Below are positions 7,492 to 16,083 of a DNA stretch of 64,000 nt, one piece after another (within the stretch, counting starts at the first letter, position 1; every line of letters begins with the position of its first letter). Position numbers and translations under genes: made by a program. The stretch covers positions 1 to 64,000 of the forward strand of contig CAZQGO010000008.1 in assembly GCA_964593065.1 (NCBI GenBank), in the 5' to 3' direction. The DNA comes from CAZQGO01 sp964593065 (GTDB lineage Bacteria; Oederibacteriota; JAAXVQ01). The notes under the pieces were generated by a model that saw only the letters and a list, made by a program, of their open reading frames with translations, made no database searches and was not told where the DNA came from.

Positions 7492-8721
7492 ATGAATAAC
7501 CGCGATACCCGCCTTAAATTTTCCCTGCCGGAAAACCTCCTGGCCGGAGAATTCTGGATCAAAATCGGCATTTTCGGAGGCGCCCTCTGGCTCGCCAGCC
7601 TGGGTACCGGCCTCCTGGTGTTCGGCTGGAACTCCCTGTTCGCCCTCCTCGGACTGCTTTTCTCCTCTGCCGGCGGTTTTCTTCTCGCCTGTGTGGTTTT
7701 CCCGCAAGCCCCGGACGAGTCCTTGCAGCTGCTGGGCGAACGGCTGAGCGCCTTGGCGGAGAAAAAAGACCCGGGTCCCCTGCCGGACGGCATCGACAAT
7801 CCCCTGCTGGCGCTCACCGAAAGTCTGCGCCGGCGAGCATCCGCCCCGGAAGCCTTTCAGCAGGCCAAAACCGTGGCCACGCACAAGCTCGATGAATACC
7901 GCGACGCCGTGCGCGAAGCCTTTGAACTCGTGTCCCAATTGAATCTGTCCATCGAGCAAATCAGCGTCAGCGCCAACCAGCAAAGCGAGCGGGTCACGGA
8001 AATCAGCGGCCTGTCCGACAATCTGCATCAGTCTTTCGTGCAGGTCGCCAGCTACATCAAGCAGGCTTTAAGCCGCAGCAAAAACGCCGTTATCGCCACT
8101 TCCAAAAACAAGGAAGCCGCCGCGCAATCCGTCGAGTTAATGCTTCAGATTCAACAAATCCTGACAGATTACGTGGATCTGATCCAAAAAATGGGCGGCT
8201 CGAGCCAGGAGATCGGCAAATTCGTGGAAATCATCAAGGGCATCGCCTCCCAAACGAATCTGCTGGCTTTAAATGCCGCCATCGAGGCCGCCCGGGCCGG
8301 CGAGCAGGGACGCGGTTTCGCCGTGGTGGCGGACGAGGTCCGCAAGCTGGCGGAACAGAGCTCGACCTCCGCCAAAGATGTCACCCTGATCATCAGAAAC
8401 GTGTTGCAGCAAACCCACCAGGCCATCGATTTATCGGCTCAGAACCAGGCCACGGTCTCCCAGGTGCGTAATGTCGCCAATATTTCGCAGCAGGCCCTGA
8501 CCTCCCTGGAACAGACCATGAACACCTTCGCCCAGCAATTCATGGAAATCAGCGAACTGACCAACCACCAGGTCGACCACATCAACGCCGTCAAAATGGG
8601 GTTGCAGGACTTAAGCTCCATCGCCCAGGAGTTTTCGGCCACGACCGAGGAAGTCGGCGCGGCCAGCGACGAACTGAAGGAATATCTGAACCGCCTCAGC
8701 CAATTGGCCAACGAATTGTAA
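7492..8721 (+). CDS. methyl-accepting chemotaxis protein without periplasmic sensor domain
   Basis: A 409-residue protein. Two adjacent membrane segments (about residues 22-43 and 47-70) are joined by only a few residues, so there is no periplasmic ligand domain. The rest is a cytoplasmic coiled-coil signalling domain with the conserved hairpin tip at about residues 250-290 (GIASQTNLLALNAAIEAARA ... GFAVVADEVRKLAEQS). No obvious HAMP domain is visible. Such receptors sense cytoplasmic or membrane signals or rely on partner proteins. The divergent FIST gene is the natural candidate for a ligand-binding partner (inference). No CheA, CheW or CheY gene is in the window. Confidence 0.93.
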   Translation: MNNRDTRLKFSLPENLLAGEFWIKIGIFGGALWLASLGTGLLVFGWNSLFALLGLLFSSAGGFLLACVVFPQAPDESLQLLGERLSALAEKKDPGPLPDGIDNPLLALTESLRRRASAPEAFQQAKTVATHKLDEYRDAVREAFELVSQLNLSIEQISVSANQQSERVTEISGLSDNLHQSFVQVASYIKQALSRSKNAVIATSKNKEAAAQSVELMLQIQQILTDYVDLIQKMGGSSQEIGKFVEIIKGIASQTNLLALNAAIEAARAGEQGRGFAVVADEVRKLAEQSSTSAKDVTLIIRNVLQQTHQAIDLSAQNQATVSQVRNVANISQQALTSLEQTMNTFAQQFMEISELTNHQVDHINAVKMGLQDLSSIAQEFSATTEEVGAASDELKEYLNRLSQLANEL

Positions 8722-8766
8722 CCCCTCCGGCATCCATCCCGCCCTGGACCTTCCTCCTTCCCGTCT

Positions 8767-9435
8767 CTACCAGTCCACCCCATCCCGCGGAGGCGGCGGC
8801 CTGCGTAGGGAGCTTCCGGGCCGGAACGGATAGGCTGCGCGCGTTTGTTCCCGGATGACCTTGGCCAGCTCCTCCGGGGGCAAGGAAAAGATGTCCTGGG
8901 CGCCGTTTCGCGCCTTCCCTGATCGGGGCCAGGGGGAAAAATAACCCTCCCAACGGCTTTCCCGTTCACGCGCCCGCTGCAGAAAACGCTCCTCGGGACT
9001 GACCGGCGGCCTGGCGGTCTTGTTTTCGGAAGCGCGCGCCGGCCCCGGGGCGCCCTCCCCTTCGCGTTCGGGCCGGGTCCCGCCGAGCCGGCCGCGCCCC
9101 GGGGAAGGATGCGTCGGGGTTTTCTCTCCCAGGCGGGTTCGTGCCAGCTCCAGATTATGCCAGATGTCCTCGTCGTCCGGGTTGCGGTTCAGCGCCGCCT
9201 CGTAATAGAAAACCGCCTGAGCGTAGTCTCCGCGGTGAAAGGCCGCATTGCCCGCGTTGAAGTACGCGGCGACGGCGGTCCGCTGCCCGGCAAAAGCCGT
9301 CCGGTAGGCATTTTCGGCCTCCAGGTAATCCCCCGCCCGATAGTAGTGATTGCCCAAATTATAATAGTTCTCCGGCGGCGCGCCCAGCCAATGGAGGACG
9401 AGCTTGAGCAATAGCCAAAACGCGACGCCGTCCAT
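8767..9435 (-). CDS. TPR protein of second Bat-type cluster
   Basis: The start at 9435 lies two bases after the upstream stop and follows GGAGG at eight bases. The longer frame to 10017 would pass through the upstream VWA gene and is false. The 222-residue protein begins with a hydrophobic segment (about 4-17), has two tetratricopeptide repeats (about 23-100), then a Pro/Gly/Arg-rich tail containing 'PPEELAKVIREQTRAAYPF'. It fills the BatC/BatE position at the end of the second VWA operon, as the poly-glycine lipoprotein does in the first. It converges on the chemoreceptor-like gene with a 45-bp gap and no obvious terminator. Confidence 0.82.
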   Translation of the reverse strand: MDGVAFWLLLKLVLHWLGAPPENYYNLGNHYYRAGDYLEAENAYRTAFAGQRTAVAAYFNAGNAAFHRGDYAQAVFYYEAALNRNPDDEDIWHNLELARTRLGEKTPTHPSPGRGRLGGTRPEREGEGAPGPARASENKTARPPVSPEERFLQRARERESRWEGYFSPWPRSGKARNGAQDIFSLPPEELAKVIREQTRAAYPFRPGSSLRRPPPPRDGVDW

Positions 9436-9437
9436 GC

Positions 9438-10445
9438 TTATGGCCTCCGACCCCGGCCCGGTCCCAGCAGTTCCAGCCAGAAAAGAATGAACGCCAGCGC
9501 CACCAACCCGGGGAAATATTCCGTATACCGCCGGACCACGGCTTTTTGTCCCAGGGTGCGCGACAGGCGTTTCAGGCGGGACACCAGGCCCCGTGCCGCC
9601 CGGCCGGGTTCCTGGTCCGACAGGTAAACCCCCCCTCCCGCCCGGGCCGCGCGCCGCAGGTCCAGGGAAACCAGCCGGCTGATGACCCTCCGCCCGCGGT
9701 GCACGCGGTAAACCTGTTTGCCCCAAAAATTGCGGCCCACCGGAATGGGCGCACCGGCCAGCGTTCCCACGCCCACCGCGTACACGCGCACTCCGGATTC
9801 CGCCGCGCGGGCGGCCGTGGCGGCCAAGTCCCCCGGGCGGTTGCTCTCCCCATCCGTAAAAATCACGGCGACCTTTCCCGGCCCCGGCCGCGCCTGCAAT
9901 TTCTCCCGGGCCAGTTCCAGGCCCGCAGCCGGATTCGACCCCGGCGGGTCGAGCATGCCGGCCCGCAGCCGGCCGAGCGTTTCCGCCACGGCGTCGTGGT
10001 CCAGGGTCAGGGGGCACAGGCTGCGCGCCTCGCCGGCAAATGCGATCAGTCCCACCCGGTCACCCGCAAGGTTCCGCAGCACGCGTTCCATCTCCGCCCG
10101 GACCGCGGCCAGGCGGTCGGGCGCCACGTCGCGGGCCAGCATGCTGAGGGAAAGATCCAGCACGAAGTAGATCTGCAGGCTCGGCCGGGGAACTTCTTGC
10201 GCGGTCACGGGCGGCCCCTGCGGGCGGGCCAGGGCCGCGATCAGGCACGCCAGTCCCAGCGACCACATCAGCTTCCACCCCGGAAAACGCGGCTTCCCCG
10301 CCCCCAGCTGCAGGGGCTCCTGGAACTTTTCCTCCGCGAATTCCAGCCGGGAACGAAGCTGCCAGCGCCGGTAAAATGCCTCTCCCATCCACCACAGCGG
10401 CACGAGCAGAAGCAGGAATAACAACCGGGGATGAAGAAAAAACAT
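9438..10445 (-). CDS. VWA-domain membrane protein (second cluster, BatB-like)
   Basis: A 335-residue protein with N-terminal hydrophobic segments (about residues 7-20 and 58-73), a VWA domain whose metal site is D97-L-S-L-S, and a C-terminal membrane segment before a short basic end. It has the same plan as the BatB-like protein at 428-1483 but is clearly divergent in sequence. It follows the other VWA gene by 12 bases and precedes the TPR gene by two, so the three are surely one operon. Confidence 0.87.
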   Translation of the reverse strand: MFFLHPRLLFLLLLVPLWWMGEAFYRRWQLRSRLEFAEEKFQEPLQLGAGKPRFPGWKLMWSLGLACLIAALARPQGPPVTAQEVPRPSLQIYFVLDLSLSMLARDVAPDRLAAVRAEMERVLRNLAGDRVGLIAFAGEARSLCPLTLDHDAVAETLGRLRAGMLDPPGSNPAAGLELAREKLQARPGPGKVAVIFTDGESNRPGDLAATAARAAESGVRVYAVGVGTLAGAPIPVGRNFWGKQVYRVHRGRRVISRLVSLDLRRAARAGGGVYLSDQEPGRAARGLVSRLKRLSRTLGQKAVVRRYTEYFPGLVALAFILFWLELLGPGRGRRP

Positions 10446-10457
10446 GCGCTGCCTCGC

Positions 10458-11537
10458 CTACCAGGCCAGACTTCGAAAACGCGTTTTAGCCAGCACGCCT
10501 TCCAGCAGGAGCAGCAGCAGGGCCAGGGACAGCGGCCAGGCATACCGCTCCTGGAACTGGAGGTTGCGGTGCAGCAGGACCCGGCCCTTTTCCAGGCGGT
10601 CGATTTCGAGCATCACGCGTTCGAAATCTTCATAACTGCCGGCCCGGAAATAACGGCCATGGCCAAGTTCGGCAATTCTGCGCAGCGCTTTTTCGTCCAG
10701 CTGCTCCCAGTACAGCGTGTGGCCGAAATTGTCTTTTTGCCGGACGAGGCGCCCGCCCTCCTCGTATTCCAGACGAGGCGTGAGACGGCGGCTGCCGATC
10801 CCGACCGTATACACGCGTATTCCCCTCTCGGCAGCCAGGCGGGCCGCGTTGGCGGGATTGACACCCCGGTTCGCCGCCCCATCGGTGGCCAGGATGATGA
10901 CCTTGCTTTTCGCTCCGGAAGACGCGGAGTTCGTGGAAGCCGGTTGGGGCCCGGCGGCTGCCGTAAGACGGTTGACGGCGGTGAGGATGCCGTCCCCCAA
11001 GGCGGTCCCGGGAATCTGGATCATGCGCGGTTGGACCTCCTGCAAGGACTCGACCAGAGCCGCGTGATCCGTGGTCAGCGGCACCAGGGTAAAACTGGTG
11101 CCTCCCAAAACCACGAGCCCCAGGCGGTCGGTTTCACGGCGGCGGATGAATTTTCCCAGGATTTTTTTCGCAGCCGCCAGCCGGTTGGGTCGGATGTCGG
11201 CGGCACGCATGCTTTGCGAAATGTCGAGCACCAAGACGATGTCGATGCCCTGCACCCGGCGGTCGACTTGCCGTGATTCCACCTGCGGGCGGGCCAGCGC
11301 CGCCACCAGGCAGACCAAGGCCAGCAGCCTCAGGGCGGGCAGGAGGTAACGCCATTTTTGCGCGGCGCTTTGGCCAAGGCGAAAGGCGGCGGTCCAATTC
11401 GAATAGCGGACGGCGCGCCGCCGGCCCCGCTGTTTCCAGAGCAGGAACCAGGCCGCAGGCACGGCCAGCAGCAGCAGGAGAAACCACGGTTGGGCCAGGC
11501 GCACCGCACCCGGCAGCCATACCGCGCCAGCAGTCAT
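10458..11537 (-). CDS. VWA-domain membrane protein (second cluster, BatA-like)
   Basis: A 359-residue protein whose ATG overlaps the stop of the upstream gene as ATGA. Membrane segments lie at about residues 16-34 and 66-83; the VWA metal site is D105-I-S-Q-S; a C-terminal hydrophobic helix ends the protein. Phrases such as 'GTALGDGILTAVNRL' closely parallel the BatA-like protein at 1480-2478 ('GTAIGDGILTAVNRL'), indicating that the two clusters arose from one ancestral set. Confidence 0.88.
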   Translation of the reverse strand: MTAGAVWLPGAVRLAQPWFLLLLLAVPAAWFLLWKQRGRRRAVRYSNWTAAFRLGQSAAQKWRYLLPALRLLALVCLVAALARPQVESRQVDRRVQGIDIVLVLDISQSMRAADIRPNRLAAAKKILGKFIRRRETDRLGLVVLGGTSFTLVPLTTDHAALVESLQEVQPRMIQIPGTALGDGILTAVNRLTAAAGPQPASTNSASSGAKSKVIILATDGAANRGVNPANAARLAAERGIRVYTVGIGSRRLTPRLEYEEGGRLVRQKDNFGHTLYWEQLDEKALRRIAELGHGRYFRAGSYEDFERVMLEIDRLEKGRVLLHRNLQFQERYAWPLSLALLLLLLEGVLAKTRFRSLAW

Positions 11538-12622
11538 GAATGCGCCCCGGCGTCTCCCCCGCCCGCAAGCGGAGCGGCGGTCTCCTTCCCCGCGGACGCG
11601 TCCCCGCCCTCCGCCCCGGGAGGGCCGCCCGCTTCGGCGCCGGGCTCGGCGGCCGTCGGTTCCGGCTCATCGCGCTTGTCGGGTTCCTGGACCAGCTCCC
11701 GGGCGCGCTGCAAGGCCGTGCCGACGGCCTCGCCGGGCGGCGTGACATTGGCGAATTTCACCTGATCGCATTCGCGGAAGAACCGCGCCACCTCGCCGCT
11801 GAACTCGGGGTGGAACCGCAACCGCTCCATTTCCCGCAGAATCTCCGGCGTGGTCAGTTCCTCGGCCGGGAAGGCGTATTTCTCCTCCAGGTAGCGCCGG
11901 AGTACGGCCGACAACAGGGTATAAAATTCATTGTGCCGGCCGGCCTGCCGCAGCGGTTCCGCGGCCTCCAGCGCCGCCAAGGCTTCCAGCGCCCGCTCCT
12001 CCGGTGTCCGCCGGTCCTCCACCACCGGCGGCGGAGGCGGCGGCGCTTGCCGGTGCTCGCGCATCCAGCCGTAGCCGATCACGCCCGCGATCAGGGCCAG
12101 CCCGCAGGCAAAGGGCAGCCATTGGGACAGGGAGAGATGCGCCGACCGTTTGATGGGACGCAGGACGTCGATCTCGGGCGTCGGGGTGGGCCGGGCGGCC
12201 GCGCCGCTGGCTTCGTTCACCCGCACGGTCACCGGCTGGGTTTCGAGGGTGACGCGTTCCCGGGTCCGGGAGGAAATCAGTTCCACGCGGCTCGGAGGAA
12301 TGACGATCTCGCCCTTGTGGTTGGCGATGAGATGGGCTTCCTTGAAGTTCACGATGAAGGTTTTGCCGTTGAGGATATTGATCGAGGACCGGCTGAACAC
12401 GTCCTGGACCTGGAATTGCTGGCTGAAATCCGGCAGCAGGATGTCCGGAGAGGCCTGATTTTCGCCGGCGGTGCTGACCTCGACGGTATAGACGAGGGCA
12501 TCGCCCAAATTCACCTGCGCGCGGTCCACCTGGGCGGTCGCGTGTTCTTCACCGGCGGCCGAGGCCGGCGGCGCCCACAGGCAACACAGGCAGGGGATCA
12601 GGCAAAGCAGCTTGCGGTGCAT
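11534..12622 (-). CDS. batD: BatD-like exported membrane protein (second cluster)
   Basis: The 362-residue product starts with a signal peptide (1-23, ending ASA), followed by a periplasmic BatD-type region (about 28-140), one membrane segment (about 168-187), and a cytoplasmic helical domain with a long acidic Ala/Gly-rich tail. It is the first gene of the second VWA operon. There is no ribosome-binding site before its ATG, and the promoter described next places the transcription start within a base or two of that ATG, so the mRNA may be leaderless. The signal peptide starts right at this ATG, so a later start would remove it. Confidence 0.82.
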   Translation of the reverse strand: MHRKLLCLIPCLCCLWAPPASAAGEEHATAQVDRAQVNLGDALVYTVEVSTAGENQASPDILLPDFSQQFQVQDVFSRSSINILNGKTFIVNFKEAHLIANHKGEIVIPPSRVELISSRTRERVTLETQPVTVRVNEASGAAARPTPTPEIDVLRPIKRSAHLSLSQWLPFACGLALIAGVIGYGWMREHRQAPPPPPPVVEDRRTPEERALEALAALEAAEPLRQAGRHNEFYTLLSAVLRRYLEEKYAFPAEELTTPEILREMERLRFHPEFSGEVARFFRECDQVKFANVTPPGEAVGTALQRARELVQEPDKRDEPEPTAAEPGAEAGGPPGAEGGDASAGKETAAPLAGGGDAGAHS

Positions 12623-12629
12623 AGTTGAG

Positions 12630-12659
12630 ATTGTAATGGAGCCGCGCCACGACTGTCAA
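12630..12659 (-). promoter_or_regulatory. strong sigma-70 promoter at the start codon of the BatD-like gene
   Basis: On the minus strand TTGACA (12654-12659) and TACAAT (12630-12635) are 18 bases apart. Only seven bases separate the -10 box from the ATG at 12622, so the expected start site is at or next to that ATG. Confidence 0.75.
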
Positions 12660-12743
12660 CGCCCATTGCTGCGGCTCCCTCCCGCCTTGGGACGCGTGAC
12701 CCGCCGTCGGCCCGTTTCGGTTCCGGGTCGGCAAACCGGGCCC

Positions 12744-14045
12744 TCACGGCTGCGCCAGCTTTTGTTTGGCGCGCCGGGCCTCCTCCAGGATTTCCGCCGG
12801 TTCCGCCTCGCCGAGCAGAATCGCGCGTATGCCCCGGGTGAGGACGGCCCGCACCTCCGGCCGTTCCGCGGGGATGGGATCCGCCGTGATCCGCGGCACG
12901 CCCCGGGCGAATTCCTGCAGCACGGGATCCAAGCCCGGCTCGGCGTTGCGGTTGGCGGGAATCTCAGCCAGGGCCTCCGCCAGCCTGACCTGCTGCTTCC
13001 GCGAGGTCAGCCAGCGCAGGAAATCCGAGGCCTGGGCCGGTTGCCGGGTTGTGGCCGCCACGGCGCAACCGCGCGCGATGCCGCCGGGCAGCCCCGGGTC
13101 GTACGCCGCATCCGCGGGTTTGGGCAGGGGAAACAGATCCGGCCTTACGGCGGGATTGCGGTTCCGGCAGGCCTGTGCGGCCCCGGGCCCGCTCCAGAGC
13201 AAGGCCGCCAGACCTCCGGCGAACGCCTGTTCGGCTTCCGGCCCCGTAAGCTCCAGGGAGGCCGGGGCCAGGAGGTTGTGATCGCGCAGGTCCGCCACCC
13301 GTTGCAGGGCCTGCACGCACAGGGGGTGCGTGTACGGCATTTGGCCCGCGTAAAGCCGGCGCAGACCCTCCGCTCCCAGATACGCCCGGCAGCAGGCGGT
13401 GAAAAAACGATAGGCAATTTCAGGGTCTCCGAAACCCGCCAGCAGGGGCGACAGGCCCGCGTCCCGGATCTCTTCCCCCAGCGCCAGCAAGTCCTGCCAG
13501 GTCTTCGGGGGCAGACCGGGATCCACTCCGGCCTGGAGGCACAGTTCCCGGTTGCAGAGAACCTGGTAGTTATACAGCGTCCAGGGCACCGCCGCCCGGC
13601 CCGCGGCCGTGACGGTTCCTCCCGGAGCCGCCGGGACCGCAAAAGCCTCCAGGGCGCGCGGATAAAATTCGCTGCGCCAGGCGTCCGGCCCGCGATCGAA
13701 AATTTCGCTTCGGGGTAGCAATTTTTCCACCGGCACGATTCCGGCCGCGAGTTCAGCGCCGGACAACTCCAGGATGTCCGGCAGGCCGGCGTCGGCCGCG
13801 GCCTGCAGCCGGCGGTCATATTCTCCACGGTCCTGACCCGCTGGTTCCCACTTGATCCGGGTGCCGGTGCGCGCGGTGTAATCCCGGATCATGGCTTCCA
13901 GGACCTCGGGCCGGTCCGTCCCTGCCCCCCAGACGGTCAGCGTGACGGCCTTGGCGGTTCTTCGGGGCCCGCAGGCCGAAACCAGGGCCAAGACCGCGAG
14001 CATCAGGGCGATTCCCAAACTCCGGAAAAATTTTCTCAGGGGCAT
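12744..14045 (-). CDS. extracellular solute-binding lipoprotein, sugar type (orphan)
   Basis: A 433-residue family-1 solute-binding protein. The N-terminus is a lipoprotein signal with the lipobox VSAC (Cys25). The mature start 'VTLTVWGAGTDRPEVLEAMI' is the usual opening of carbohydrate-binding proteins of the CUT1 class. GGAGG lies ten bases before the ATG. No permease gene accompanies it; the nearest permeases (38.6-40.4 kb) have their own binding protein. It may feed that importer with another sugar or have become a sensor. The two binding proteins share only the family pattern. Confidence 0.85.
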   Translation of the reverse strand: MPLRKFFRSLGIALMLAVLALVSACGPRRTAKAVTLTVWGAGTDRPEVLEAMIRDYTARTGTRIKWEPAGQDRGEYDRRLQAAADAGLPDILELSGAELAAGIVPVEKLLPRSEIFDRGPDAWRSEFYPRALEAFAVPAAPGGTVTAAGRAAVPWTLYNYQVLCNRELCLQAGVDPGLPPKTWQDLLALGEEIRDAGLSPLLAGFGDPEIAYRFFTACCRAYLGAEGLRRLYAGQMPYTHPLCVQALQRVADLRDHNLLAPASLELTGPEAEQAFAGGLAALLWSGPGAAQACRNRNPAVRPDLFPLPKPADAAYDPGLPGGIARGCAVAATTRQPAQASDFLRWLTSRKQQVRLAEALAEIPANRNAEPGLDPVLQEFARGVPRITADPIPAERPEVRAVLTRGIRAILLGEAEPAEILEEARRAKQKLAQP

Positions 14046-14360
14046 GATCCAAAAACCTCCGGAGAGAGGATTGCTTGGTCGGGGGATTTGCCGGCCCCGG
14101 AGGCGGGACGCCTGCCGACGGGCCCGTTCCGCTCCCGGGACGGCGCGAGAACGGCGGATTCAGAGGGGGAATTCATGGCTGCGGATGGACTTCCGGGTTG
14201 AGCCTGACGGGGTTGGCGCACTTTCAATCCGCGAATCTCCGCGCTTCGCCGGCTGGATGGTTGAAGCCTTCTCCGTCCCGAAATCGGGCTGCCCGCTTCC
14301 GCGCGGGGACGCAGGGCGGTGCCGGCATCTTCCGCGCGGCCCGGACTTGGCCCGCACGGG
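14046..14360. other. 315-bp intergenic region without recognisable gene
   Basis: GC-rich, with short open frames in several directions but none with coding character or a ribosome-binding site. Apart from the ribosome-binding site of the binding-protein gene I see no promoter, strong hairpin or repeat. Confidence 0.5.
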
Positions 14361-15068
14361 CTATTGCGCCGCATCCTCCGGGACGAACTGGATCTCGTCC
14401 ACGTAGATGACGGCCCGGCCTTTGGCGTCCTGGGCGCCGGACACCCAGAAACCGAATTCTCCGATTTTCTCGCGGGGGACAACCTCGCTGATATTCCACA
14501 CGATGGTGCGCCAGCGGTCCTTGGGGAACAGGCCCTCCCCTTTTTCCGAAATATAATCCCAGTTGTCGGTCTTGGGGTTGTAGCGGAAGAAATAGGGCTG
14601 AACCCAGATCCAGTTTTCGTTCCATTCGCCGCCGACGACCCGGACATACAGGATGATTTTCCCAACCTTGGAAAAATTCCTGGGTTTTTCGGAATAATAC
14701 ACCACGGCTTCGCCCTGGATTTCCCCGTTCTTGGCTTTTTGGTCCAGTTGCAGCGGAAAGGCCAGGCTGTGCAGGCCCTTGTAGGCATAGGCCTGGCTGT
14801 TGTAGGGCGAGCCCAAGGTGACGCTGTTTTTCTTGACGATCCAGTTGCTCACGGTCCCGTCTTCAAAGGAATAATCTTGCAGGCCCTGGGCGCCTGCGGC
14901 CGGAGACGACTGCTCCGGAGCCTGGCGCTGGGCCGGTTCCGCCGCGACCGGTTTTTTCGGCTTGCGCTTGGTTTTTTTGGCTTCCGCGAGGCCGCTGTTG
15001 AACATCAGGCACAGGGTCACCAGGAGCGCCGCGGCGATGGACATCCAACCTTTGCTGAAAGTTCCCAT
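14361..15068 (-). CDS. exported carbohydrate-binding-module-like protein
   Basis: A 235-residue protein with a signal peptide (about 1-29), a short Lys/Pro-rich linker, and one jelly-roll-like domain (about 64-235). That domain is plainly homologous to the N-terminal domain of the protein at 43630-44904: both have 'FEDGT', 'VGGxWNxNWxWVQPY', 'GEIGFW/GEFGFW VSGAQDAxG' and an ending 'VYVDE/LFLDD'. The last element is the usual C-terminal strand of such binding modules. A role in binding polysaccharide at the cell surface is inferred. It has its own promoter with a palindrome between the boxes. Confidence 0.75.
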   Translation of the reverse strand: MGTFSKGWMSIAAALLVTLCLMFNSGLAEAKKTKRKPKKPVAAEPAQRQAPEQSSPAAGAQGLQDYSFEDGTVSNWIVKKNSVTLGSPYNSQAYAYKGLHSLAFPLQLDQKAKNGEIQGEAVVYYSEKPRNFSKVGKIILYVRVVGGEWNENWIWVQPYFFRYNPKTDNWDYISEKGEGLFPKDRWRTIVWNISEVVPREKIGEFGFWVSGAQDAKGRAVIYVDEIQFVPEDAAQ

Positions 15069-15110
15069 GCTGCACCACCTCCCGAAAAGATCAAACGCGG
15101 TGATTTTATT

Positions 15111-15139
15111 ATCATAAGCGTTTTGCCGGCAAAAAACAA
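15111..15139 (-). promoter_or_regulatory. promoter with internal palindrome upstream of the binding-module gene
   Basis: On the minus strand TTGTTT (15134-15139) and TATGAT (15111-15116) are 17 bases apart. The spacer contains the perfect 14-bp palindrome TTTTGCCGGCAAAA (15121-15134), placed where a repressor would block polymerase. The start site would be near 15104, about 36 bases before the ATG at 15068. Confidence 0.55.
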
Positions 15140-15167
15140 CTTCAATCCGTTCCGGCCAAGGCGGGAT

Positions 15168-16079
15168 CTATTTCAGGGTGAAGCGTATGGCGATGGTTCC
15201 GCTCTGCTCGGCCTGCTTGACGGTCAGGGGCAGGGGGGCGAAAATGAATTTTTTCAAGGCCGCGACGGCCAGGCGGTCCAGTTCGGCATACCCGGAAGTT
15301 TTCTGCACGATGATGCGGTCGCCCACCTCCCCGTCCGGATTCACCACGAAGCGCAGGACCACTTCGGCCTCCACGCCTTTTTCTTCGAGCCAGCGCGGAA
15401 TTTCCGGGTACTCCCGGTGCAGGAGCTCCCTGCCTTCCACTTCCCCGGTGATGAACGCGTCGCGCCGCAGGCTCAACTTTTTGGCCTGCGGCGGCTGGGC
15501 CTGCTGTCCGCGCGCGGCCTTGACCTGCTTGATGATCGCCTCCGGGGCCTGAAAACCCCGCCGGCTGATGCCGGGTCCCCAATCCACGGGCGGCAGGTCG
15601 TTGAGCGGCACCACCTGTTCGGCGAGTTCCGAGGCCGCGGAGCGCGGCGACGGGACCAGGGCGATTTTCGGCGGGGTGGACAACGCCCCGGCGGGCGCCG
15701 GGCCGGCGGGGGCCATGGCCTTGGGCAGGGCGGCCAAGCGGGTCAAGTCCGCCTCCGTGACCTGATCCAGCGACGTGCCGGCCTTCATGCCCACGACTTC
15801 GCGGAAGGAGGTCTGCTCGATTTCGGCTTTCGCGGCCGCGCGGGCCGCGGCCTGCCGTCCCGCCGCGGGTCGGGCGGACGCGGGCGCCAATTGCCGCATT
15901 AATTTTTCCATTTCGGTCGGAGGCGCGGCTTCCTCCTGGTATTCCACCTCGGTGAGCACCAGGCGCTCCGGACGCTGCGCGAACCGGCCCGAGCCGAACA
16001 GGGACAGCAGCCCGACGTGGGCCAGGAGGGAGAGCGCCAGGGTGGTCTGCACGCGCCAGCCGAGTTGGTCGATGAACAT
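15168..16079 (-). CDS. tonB: TonB-family energy transducer
   Basis: A 303-residue protein with a short cytoplasmic N-terminus, one membrane segment (about 12-30), an Ala/Pro-rich middle, and a C-terminal TonB domain (about 215-303) containing 'VVLRFVVNPDGEVGD', 'TSGYAELDRLAVAALKKFIFAPLP' and a final 'TIAIRFTLK'. It would carry proton-motive energy from the ExbB/ExbD motor to the outer membrane. The gene begins four bases after the second ExbD gene. No TonB-dependent receptor is in the window, so its client may instead be part of the envelope machinery of this operon. Confidence 0.93.
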   Translation of the reverse strand: MFIDQLGWRVQTTLALSLLAHVGLLSLFGSGRFAQRPERLVLTEVEYQEEAAPPTEMEKLMRQLAPASARPAAGRQAAARAAAKAEIEQTSFREVVGMKAGTSLDQVTEADLTRLAALPKAMAPAGPAPAGALSTPPKIALVPSPRSAASELAEQVVPLNDLPPVDWGPGISRRGFQAPEAIIKQVKAARGQQAQPPQAKKLSLRRDAFITGEVEGRELLHREYPEIPRWLEEKGVEAEVVLRFVVNPDGEVGDRIIVQKTSGYAELDRLAVAALKKFIFAPLPLTVKQAEQSGTIAIRFTLK

Positions 16080-16083
16080 GGAC

